Assembly (NCBI GenBank): GCA_023974075.1
Contig: CM043803.1
Span: forward strand, 3,631,495-3,695,494
Direction: 5' to 3'
From: Chaenocephalus aceratus
Lineage: Eukaryota > Chordata > Actinopteri > Perciformes > Channichthyidae
DNA length: 64,000 nucleotides
The stretch's first letter is position 1; each line of letters starts with the position of its first letter. This document shows, in pieces, positions 1 through 8,700 of the stretch. The translations under genes and the position numbers were made by a program. A model generated the notes under the pieces. It saw nothing but the letters and a program-made list of their open reading frames with translations. It was not told the origin of the DNA and searched no databases.

Positions 1-74
1 GAAGCTGTTTTTCAGAGAGCTTCCTGAGCCGCTTTTCCCCTTCAGCCACTTTAATAAGTTCATCGAAGCAATCA
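1..74 (+). CDS. arhgap27: RhoGAP gene exon (5' cut by window)
   Basis: The frame starts at base 2 and reads [20 protein letters not shown] onward. The exon ends at a GTAAGC donor at 75 with one base of a split arginine codon. The 5' part is outside the window. Confidence 0.75.
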
Positions 75-2448
75 GTAAGCAGATATTTTCTTCAAAAATT
101 CAATTTTGACCGACTAAATCACCCTTACCGACAATCATTTGTGTTTAATGTGTAAAAATAGCAAATATTAAGATTAATATTGATATTGCAAACAGTGATT
201 TGTATATTTTTATTATTTGTATAACTGATCATGTCCTGTTTTTCTAGGAATTCCTGATTACAACACAAAAGCGTCTTGCATGTATGAGCTGGTCAGGTCC
301 CTTCCTCCTTCAAATCATGATACCATGAAACTCCTTTTTGGGCATTTACGCAGGTATGTTTCTTTTTGTAATGATATATTTCTATTTCATATCAAATTGT
401 AAAGTGAATAACAGTAATATAAGAGTACTACATATAAATAAATGAGAGAGAAAGAATATACAGTGGGGCAAAAAAGTATTTAGTCAGCCACCAATTGTGC
501 AAGTTCTCCCACTTAAAAAGATGAGAGAGGCCTGTAATTTTCATCCTAGGTATACCTCAACTATGAGAGACAAAATGAGAAGAAAAAAAAAATCCAGAAT
601 ATCACATTGTCTGATTTTTAAAGAATTTATTTGCAAATTATGGTGGAAAATAAGTATTTGGTCAATAACAAAAGTTCATCTCAATACTTATATATATCCT
701 TTGTTGGCAATGACAGAGGTCAAACGTTTTCTGTAAGTCATCACAAGGTTTTCACACACTGTTGCTGGTATTTTGGCCCATTCCTCCATGCAGATCTCCT
801 AGAGCAGTGATATTTTGGGGTTATCGCTGGGCAAGACAGACTTTCAACTCCCTCCAAAGATTTTCTATGGGGTTGAGATCTGGAGACTGGCTAGGCCACT
901 CCAGGACCTTGACATGCTTCTTACGAAGCCACTCCTTCGTTGCCCGGGCGGTGTGTTTGAGATCATTGTCATGCTGAAAGACCCAGCCATGTTTCATCTT
1001 CAATGCCCTTGCTGATGGAATGAGGTTGTCACTCAAAATCTCACGATACATGGCCCCATTCATTCTTTCCTTTACACGGATCAGTCGTCCTGGTCCCTTT
1101 GCAGAAAAACAGCCCCAAAGCATGATGTTTCCACCCCCATGTTTCCCAGTAGGTATGGTGTTCTTTGGATGCAACTCAGCATTCTTTCTCCTCTGAACAC
1201 GTCTAGTTGAGTTTTTACCAAAAAGTTCTATTTTGGTTTCATCTGACCATATGACATTCTCCCAATCCTCTTCTGGATCATCTAAATGCTCTCTAGCAAA
1301 CTTCAGACGGGCCTGGACATGTACTGGCTTAAGCAGGGGGACACGTCTGGCACTGCAGGATTTGAGTCCCTGGCGGCGTAGTGTGTTACTGATGGTAGCC
1401 TTTGTTACTTTGGTCCCAGCTCACTGCAGGTCATTGACTAGGTCCTCCCGTGTGGTTCTGGGATTTTTGCTCACCGTTCTTGTGATCATTTTGACCCCAC
1501 GGGGTGAGATCTTGCGTGGAGCCCCAGATCGAGGGAGATTATCAGTGGTCTTGTATGTCTTCCATTTTCTAATAATTGCTCCCACAGTTGATTTCTTCAC
1601 ACCAAGCTGCTTACCTATTGCAGATTCAGTCTTCCCAGCCTGGTGCAGGTCTACAATTTTGTTTCTGGTGTCCTTTGACAGCTCTTTGGTCTTGGCCATA
1701 GTGGAGTTTGGAGTGTGACTGTTTGAGGTTGTGGACAGGTGTCTTTTATACTGATAACGAGTTCAAACAGGTGCCATTAATACAGTTAACAAGTGGAGGA
1801 CAGAGGAGGCTCTTAAAGAAGAAGTTACAGGTCTGTGAGAGCCAGAAATCTTGTTTGTTTGTAGGTGACCAAATACTTATTTTACCGAGGAGTTTACCAA
1901 TTAATTCATTAAAAATCCTACAATGTGATTTCCTGGATTCTTTTCCCCCATTCTGTCTCTCATAGTTGAAGTGTACCTAGGATGACAATTACAGGCCTCT
2001 CTCATCTTTTTAAGTGGGAGAACTTGCACAATTGGTGGCTGACTACATATTTTTTTGCCCCACTGTATATGAATTCATTAATACAAAATTATAATCATAA
2101 AAACAATAATAAAGTCAAGGGTGTTTTTAATTTATTTTTTCAAAACATTTATTTATTTAATCTTTTCCTTCTGGTTTGCATCAACTTGTTCCAGATCTTG
2201 ATGTAAAAGGATATAGTTGAAATGAAAAGAAAGACTTATTACATTATCCTATTTATTTGTTCTCTGACAGGCTCATTGAATACGGGGAGGAAAATCGCAT
2301 GACTGTGCAGAATGTGGCTATTGTATTCGGTCCGACTCTCCTCCGGCCAGAGATGGAGCTGGGCAACATCACCATGCACATGGTCTTCCAGAACCAGATA
2401 GTGGAGTTCATCCTGAACGAGTACGAGCTGATGTTCTACTCCAGCTAA
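1..2448 (+). CDS. arhgap27: RhoGAP-domain protein, C-terminal part (ARHGAP27-like), three exons
   Basis: Join 1-74, 248-353, 2271-2448; it is open at the 5' end, so the N-terminus lies outside the window. The joined exons give about 118 residues forming the C-terminal half of a RhoGAP domain, which stimulates GTP hydrolysis on Rho/Rac/Cdc42. Visible landmarks are [11 protein letters not shown] at the start, [12 protein letters not shown] and LFGHLRR in the middle, and [19 protein letters not shown] in the last exon; the protein ends about 10 residues after the domain with MFYSS. The ARHGAP9/12/15/27 group ends just after its RhoGAP domain in the same way. The wording of the PFSHF, VRSLP and NRMxVQ segments resembles ARHGAP27 most, and human ARHGAP27 also lies on 17q21. 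The arginine finger would be upstream. The family call is firm; the exact paralogue is inferred. Confidence 0.8.
248..353 (+). CDS. arhgap27: RhoGAP gene exon, middle of the GAP domain
   Basis: Preceded by the acceptor TTTTTCTAG and followed by the donor GTATGT. It reads [19 protein letters not shown] then [13 protein letters not shown] and keeps frame with both neighbours through split arginine codons. Confidence 0.8.
461..664 (+). repeat. Left terminal inverted repeat of the Tc1-like element
   Basis: Matches the reverse complement of 1866-2065 from the outer CAGTGGGGC to AAGTATTTGGTCA. It contains the conserved block CCACCAATTGTGCAAGTTCT, a likely outer transposase site by analogy with indirect-repeat/direct-repeat Tc1 ends. 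Confidence 0.85.
688..1699 (-). pseudogene. Tc1-like transposase pseudogene (DD34E type)
   Basis: Starts at the ATG complementary to 1697-1699 ([20 protein letters not shown]). An N-terminal helix-turn-helix region is followed by a catalytic domain with [21 protein letters not shown] and [10 protein letters not shown], which carry the expected D, D and E residues. The frame is interrupted by TGA at 1421-1423 and TAA at 821-823. A one-base frameshift follows near 780-805, after which the usual C-terminal sequence ([11 protein letters not shown]) continues in another frame to TAA at 688-690. Intact relatives are about 330-340 residues, so the gene is nearly full length but dead. Confidence 0.9.
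1866..2065 (-). repeat. Right terminal inverted repeat of the Tc1-like element
   Basis: Inverted partner of 461-664. It begins TGACCAAATACTTATTTTA and ends TTTTTTTGCCCCACTG next to the TA duplication. Confidence 0.85.
2271..2448 (+). CDS. arhgap27: RhoGAP gene terminal coding exon
   Basis: Follows the acceptor CTCTGACAG and ends at TAA 2446-2448. It encodes [13 protein letters not shown], the RhoGAP signature [12 protein letters not shown], and the closing helix [18 protein letters not shown]. Codon use is GC-richer than the flanking intron. Confidence 0.85.
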
Positions 2449-3445
2449 AGCCGCCACGAGCCTCCAGTGAAGAGCTGTACAATCGTCTGAATGTGCTCAA
2501 GCTTTTTGAAGTTCTAGATTTCCTTTTTTTGCATGCACATAAAAAGCTTCAGTGCAACGTCTAAAATGAAACTTCTCTTGTAAAAAGGGCCCTTCAAGTT
2601 TTCTTTGCTCAGAATATTTAAGGTTTAACCACACAAATTAGAAAAAGGTGATCTTCAAATGGTTTTAGCTGAGAATATTTGAAGCATTTTAAACCAGAGT
2701 GTCAGGAGGCTGACGCTGTTACAACTATCTTCGGCAGTATTGTAGGGTTGGAAATCCAATGAGGTTTCCTTTCTCTGAGCTTTTTAGCTTGTTGCTTAGG
2801 TTGAAAAAGGACTGTGTCATATTGCTCTCGCTCCACTCTAGCTGTCTTAATCTTAAATCACTTTCCTGAGATTTTATTTGTTTGTTTTTTTATTACTGGC
2901 TTGTCTAAATCGCACCTAGAACCTACCGAAGTCAAACCTGGACGAATGCATTAATGCTCTCTTAAAGAAATGTTCAATAATTGCCTCCATCTTTATTTTT
3001 AAGAAAGTTTAATGACATTTAAATCTTGTTTTAAATTTGAAGTTTATCACCTATGGCAATAACTGAGATTGTATTCTAATATTGTATCATTTTTACCTAT
3101 GAATTGTATTGTAATATAGACCTGTATAAAATTAAATATTAATACCAACACCTTGCTGTGAAATAGATGGTAACAAAGAATACTTGTGCAATTTATAGAT
3201 TATTTTCCAGTGAATGAAATCCCACTTTCCGATCATGTTGTTCTTTAAGAAACTGTATGATAACACCATAGAAATGTAAACTAGTGATGCATTCTTTGAC
3301 AGTAAAAAGATTCTCACCATGAAAAAGAAAAGTGGATTCTCGAAGACATTCCTGACCTGTAAATAGAAATAGAAGGCATATTTATGCTGAAAGTTGTTGG
3401 AAATGCACAATTTATTCCATAATAAAAAATAACTTTGTAAAAAAA
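2449..3445 (+). other. arhgap27: 3' UTR of the RhoGAP gene with polyadenylation signals
   Basis: AT-rich non-coding sequence after the stop codon. ATTAAA occurs at 3131-3136 and AATAAA at 3421-3426; the second is followed by a T-rich stretch and is the likelier end. No open frame here looks coding. Confidence 0.5.
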
Positions 3446-3711
3446 CTACAGCTTTGAATTCATTTCTGTCACAATGGTCATGAAAATGTAAACATGGGAT
3501 TAATTCACATGGTGTGGGTTTGAAAAAAGTTAAATATTATATGACTAAAGCTTGAGTAAAGAAATATGAACAGCAATGTGCTTTAATTATCACAGTTAAA
3601 TTGTTAATTTTGCGAAATTGCCCTTTTAGACTTTTTGTTCGGCATGTTATATTATTTATTACCATAATAATAATAATAATAATAGAAAACTATAAATACA
3701 AGAAGTGTATG

Positions 3712-4262
3712 AATCCGTGTATCTACCGTCCAATTGTGTTTCTTTATTAAACCCGTAAACGGAAGAGCGTCTGAGAGGCGTTTTTGCTTTTTGCTTTTTA
3801 CCTTACTAAATGGTATGGTCATTGGAGCGAGGGGCGGGGCCAAACTCACGGAAGTGATTTCAAAACAAAAGCACTCGTTTGCTAAAATCACACTTTGAAT
3901 CACTGCAGTATCCTGCTGAAGGACCGGTGATTATTATAAACAAGGGGAATTTAGTTTATCACAACGAAAACGGACACAACGGACACAAGACACATATTGA
4001 GCCCAGAAAATGTATGTTATTAAGGGCTGTAAATATAATAAGCCTATGTCTAAAATGGACAACATTGTTAGGAGATTTAAACTATACAGCGATTCTGCAC
4101 TGCGGTCACTCCGCCGTCTCTCGCGTTTTTTTTTCAAATCAGCTGCTCTTCATTATTCCTGCTATATTTGACGAGTGATAAATATGTTTTACCACAAGTT
4201 CTTAAGGAAACTGACACTGTTGAACTCGGTTCTAGTTTGACTTCTACCAGAAATATAAGTAC
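3712..4262 (+). repeat. Left arm of the foldback element
   Basis: Pairs with the reverse complement of 4783-5279. Shared blocks include CGTAAACGGAAGAGCGT, the GC-rich GAGCGAGGGGCGGG region and TTGACTTCTACCAGAAAT at the inner edge. Confidence 0.8.
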
Positions 4263-4319
4263 TTTTGCTGTGTAGATACTTTGTCCAACAATATCAGTCT
4301 CATGAAGAAAGTTTTTTTT

Positions 4320-4810
4320 TAACGTTTATTCAAAATAGCAGAGAAACATGCATTCTTGTTCTCAGGAGGGGACATTGACAGAGGAGTACTGGAAAAGTAC
4401 ACAGCAAGTACTTCATAGTACTTGTGGGGGTAGTTTCACTAGTACTGAGTCCAACAGGATCAATCTCACGAAGAACTAATGGCAACAAAAAAGAATTCCC
4501 TCATCAAACTTAGCAGAAGTGGCTTGATTTTGTTCTCAGCAGGGGACTTTGACAGAGTATTCCTCAAACAATACACAGTAAAAGTACTTCAATGTATTGT
4601 AAGTAGTAGGCTAACTAATACAAAGTCAAACAGTATCAATTTCATTAAGAACTAATGGTGAAATTATATTTGTATCATTCATAAAAGATAGCAGAAAAAC
4701 ATGCATTATGTAGCTACTATGGAGGGTACTCTGACAGAGGATTATTCACAAAGTAGCTACACAGCAAAAGTACTTCATTTTATTTCTGGTAGAAGTCAAA
4801 CTAGAACCGA
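4320..4810. repeat. About 175-185-bp tandem repeat, roughly three diverged units, inside the foldback element
   Basis: Recurring blocks are a TTGACAGAG core (near 4374, 4548 and 4730), CACAGCAAAAGTACTTCA, and AACAGTATCAAT followed by AAGAACTAATGG. Spacing of the first core is about 173 then 184 bp. The last unit blends into the right arm. Confidence 0.65.
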
Positions 4811-5279
4811 GTCCAACAGTGTCAGTTTCCTTAAGAACTTGTGGTAAAACATATTTGTATCACTCGTCAAATATAGGAGGAATGAAGAGCAGCTGATTTG
4901 AAAGAGAAAAAAACGCGAGAGACGGCGGAGTTGACCGCAGTGCAGAATCGCTGTAGGCTATAGTTTAAATCTCCTAACAATGTTGTCCATTTTAGACAGA
5001 GGATTATTATATTTACAGCCCTTAATAACATCAATTTTCTGGACTCAATATGTGTCTTGGCCGTTTTCGTTGTGATCGCTAAATTCACCTTGTTTCCCTT
5101 TGTTTATAATATTATCACCGCTTTTGTTTTGAAATGACTTCCGTGAGTTTCGCCCTGCCCCTCGCTCCAATGACCATTAGACCATTTAAAGGTAAGGTAA
5201 AAAGCAAAAAGGCCTCTCAAACGCTCTTCCGTTTACGGGTTTAATAAAGAAAAACAATTGGACGGTAGATACACGGATT
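4783..5279 (-). repeat. Right arm of the foldback element
   Basis: Inverted partner of 3712-4262. It is about 50 bp shorter through indels. It could form a long hairpin when single-stranded or transcribed. Confidence 0.8.
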
Positions 5280-5599
5280 TGTATGTATACATTAAGGCTG
5301 TTTAACAAATGTGAAAATGTGCACTAAAATAATTTGGTAAATGCATTACCATTCATTCAGTTTATGTATTTAAGATTTAGATTTGATATATATATATGCA
5401 TATTTGTGTAAAATGTTCCTATTAATTGTGTATGTTTTTATTTGTTATTCTTTTTTATATGTTATTAATTGGATATAAATCTGTCTTTAAAAAATAAATA
5501 AATACATGTATTTATATATAATTATTTATTTATTCATATATATTCCTATAATGTTATGATTTATGTTTAGGTCGTAAAGTGTAAAATCTGTGTAGCTAG

Positions 5600-5657
5600 T
5601 CGGAACCATTTGAGCGGTGGGACGGACTTCCGGAAGTTGAGCACCGTATCAACTGCA
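5600..5657 (+). promoter_or_regulatory. vps25: vps25 proximal promoter / 5' UTR with ETS palindrome
   Basis: The 12-bp perfect palindrome ACTTCCGGAAGT lies at 5626-5637, about 20 bp before the ATG. It contains two head-to-head GGAA cores, the typical target of ETS/GABP factors at TATA-less housekeeping promoters. No TATA box is seen at a sensible distance. The start site is not defined by the sequence. Confidence 0.55.
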
Positions 5658-5704
5658 ATGAGTTTTGAGTGGCCCTGGCAATATAACTTCCCACCGTTTT
5701 TTAC
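5658..5704 (+). CDS. vps25: vps25 exon 1
   Basis: ATG to the split threonine codon of FPPFFT; donor GTGAGT. It encodes the N-terminal docking segment. Confidence 0.93.
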
Positions 5705-8700
5705 GTGAGTCAATTCTTCTAAACCACATTTAAAACATGTATCAGCCCTACTTATTAACCGCCATTGTTTCTTTGTTGAAGAATCGAAGTGTGTTGCTTT
5801 GCTAGCTACTATCATGGTAGCCGGAGCTACCTTGCTAAAACAAAACAGCTAGGGAAGTGGACCTGTTTTTCTTCTAGTGGCTCTCTAAAGTTTGTGAGCT
5901 CCATTATTTGACTTGTTTAGGTTTGACATTTTAAAATATAATTAAAAATACACATCTTATTGAGGAATGGTGGTGTGTGCGAGTTTAGAGAATGAGTTTA
6001 GCTTGTAGCTCCAGCTAACGTTAGCTGTTTTGGTAGCCACCACTGCCTCAACTTCAGCTACCAGACTACACAGTGTGTGTATGCCACCAATGATAATGAA
6101 TATAACACATACATGCTCACCAACTATTGAACAGTGTTATGGCCAATTTGGTTACCCGTCAGATTATGTGACCTGGTTTGTGATATAAGCTATAGAATAC
6201 TTTTGCACATATAATTGTATTATTGGTCACACCCTTTATAGTAATAGCTGCTACCAAAACATGTTCACCCTATTTAAATTGGATCACAATCGTTTGTTGC
6301 TTTTATTTAATTTTGACAACCGAGTATTATACAGTAAAACATTTTTTTTAATGAACTTTACTCCAATTGGCAATACTGTTAAAGCACTTGTGAGTGACTG
6401 TTACAATCTTTTCTGCATTGCTTTAACATGACACCCTGTTGTTTTATAGTAGGGCAGAAAACAACACACAAACAGCCATTTTTTTAAATGTTGCAGCTAA
6501 AATAATGACCTCAACCTTCAGGTCAGAATATAATGGAAAATAAAAAGTAATATAAATCTAATTTAGGGGATAAGTGGGAAGGCGTTTTTTCTTCTCGACC
6601 AATAAAGGCCACTTTTAGGGATTTGTATCTCATTAGCTGATGATGTTACAGATATCCTCTCCCCCTAAATCTTACTTCCAAAGGGCTTCACAGAATTCAG
6701 AGAGGATGAAGTGAATGTTTGAATTTGAATGTAAATATGTGAAATCACACTTTTCTCTATGGAACTGAACGAGAAAGCATTCAGAGGCGTGTCATCATAC
6801 GGAAACTTGGAATATTTATTGTATAAACAACCTCTAAATGAGAATATATTTAAAAGGTCACAACCTTTGATAATAGTTTAGGCGTGTGTATAGAGCAGCT
6901 GACAGTATTTGGTCATCGCTTTCTTTTCCAGAAGTCGGTCCTCCAGGCTGACACAACAAATATGTAACTACTGTCTCAGGGTATCTCTCACTGTATCATC
7001 CTTCAGTAAATGTTGTCTTATCTGAATGTTAGCTACTTGGTCGGGTTTTATTTTCATAAATAGGGATGGGAGAATGATACGATATTATCATTAGCCACAA
7101 GTTTATCGCAGTGTCCTTTATTGTGAATGTCCTCACAGGTGACTTCAAATAGAATAAATAAATACAGGACTTATAATGTTAGAAAGAACAGACTCAACCA
7201 AAGTTTCCATTTATTGTTTTTGTATTCAGGGGGACTTTATTTAAAATGGTTTGTTTTTCCCTTTAAAAGGATGTGATCTGAAGAAACGTGCCCTTTTCGC
7301 TGATGCAATAACAATGTCTGTTTCTTCATAAAATCTAACGCTACTTAAACATAGCACAACGGTCCAAATATTCACAAAATACACATATACCTGGATATGC
7401 AGAAACCTTAAAAAAAGGAAGATATAGCAAATAACATGAACAAGCTGTTAAATGTAAAGCATTGATGAAAGCTTCCCTAATAGCTATAGCTTAAATCTAC
7501 TTAATAAAATGGCGTAAGAAAAGTAAGCTTTACACTGATGTGTGTGTGTTCTGTTTGCAGTGCCATTAGCTTGTTGTTTGTCCTTCAGTGTTGACGTCTC
7601 CTTGTCTTCCTCTCTTTGTGGACAGGCTACAGCCCAATGCTGACACCAGACAGAAGCAGCTGGCGGCATGGTGCTCCCTGGCTCTGTCCTACTGCCGCCA
7701 TCACAAGCTCTACACCCTGGACGTCATGGAGGCCCAGGAGAGCCCCGTGTTCAACAACAAGAAGATAGAACGTATCCTTCAAGTCCAGTAAAAGCCACCA
7801 TTTCACCATACATAAAACATGTTCAAAACAGTTTCAAGTCCATATAGTCTCTCATGTTTGCTTATGTTTCATTTGGATTGCTAGTCAAAGGTTTACAAGC
7901 TGGTTTTTTCTTAGGATATAAAACGTAATTTTACCACAGGATATTATTGTTGACTCATTAAATTAGGAAATATAATGCTCATTTTCAAGTTCATATTAGT
8001 ATTTTGTGCCTCTACTGTGACATGTTTCAGTGCTTTAATTTTCAGAAAGCTCTTTATTTTTCTCATACTGCCTGTGCTGCAGCACCTCTTTTCACCCTCT
8101 GTCTGAAACCAGAGCCCAGTCTGCGCTGATTGGTTAGCTGGCCGGCTCTGTTGTGATTAGTGCTGAGAGATGTCTCGCCCCTTAGCCTGTCATTTACAAT
8201 GTGCAAAAGCCTAAGGCTGGAGCCACACGAGGACGATAACGCAAACGGACCAAAATCGATATCAAAAAAGTCTTCCGTCCACACGCAACAGGCAACAGAA
8301 ACGTGTCCGTTCACACGAGACCGCTCGAAAGCGCTGGAGACGCTGTAGTACATATGCCGGGTCTGTAAGTGGCGCTGTACTCCTGCCACAAAAGCAGCGA
8401 AGAAGACTTCCCGCGCATGGTTGCCATGGTTGCCCTTCTGTTTATTCTCCGCTGTGGACGCTTTGGCTCTTTTTCTCCCTCCCCGAGGCAAGAGTTTGCT
8501 CCTGCTGTAATTCTCTCCGGTAGTCCACCAGCAGATGACAAACACCCACCTCTCCGCCTCTTCCAAGGGACGAGGGGACCGTGCGGCAGAGTTTCACTTA
8601 AGTTTTTCGCCGGGCAACATGTCCGTTAAAGTTGAAATCTTCCGGACACAATTAGAAAAGTGCCGGTCAGAGGTCTTCTTTGTTATTTATTGATCTTTAA

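Larger units (their letters stand above)
461..2065 (-). mobile_element. Tc1-like DNA transposon, complete ends, inactivated
   Basis: A 1605-bp element inserted in the RhoGAP intron. Both ends read CAGTGGGGCAAAAAA inward, and the sequence duplicates TA at 459-460 and 2066-2067, the Tc1/mariner signature. Terminal inverted repeats are long, about 200 bp (461-664 against 1866-2065), with scattered mismatches. The single gene runs on the minus strand, opposite to the host gene, and is broken. Long-TIR Tc1 elements of this type are common in fish. The intact TIRs suggest moderate age. The element is spliced out with the intron, so no effect on the host protein is expected. Confidence 0.93.
3712..5279. 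mobile_element. Foldback-type inverted-repeat element, non-autonomous
   Basis: The two ends are inverted copies: 3712 onward reads AATCCGTGTATCTACCGTCC, and 5279 backward reads the same. The match runs about 500-550 bp inward, to about 4260 on the left and 4783 on the right, with small indels. The hexamer TGTATG occurs directly outside both ends (3706-3711 and 5280-5285) and is the probable target duplication. The interior (about 4320-4800) is tandem repeats, and no transposase frame is present. The superfamily cannot be named from the sequence alone; a 6-bp duplication is compatible with several integrase-type or unclassified groups. Confidence 0.82.

Noticed and set aside
8063..8566. 167-codon open frame on the minus strand
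   Set aside because: It spans the boundary between the MITE and its nested element, has no recognisable motif, and parts of it recur in non-coding repeats elsewhere in the window.
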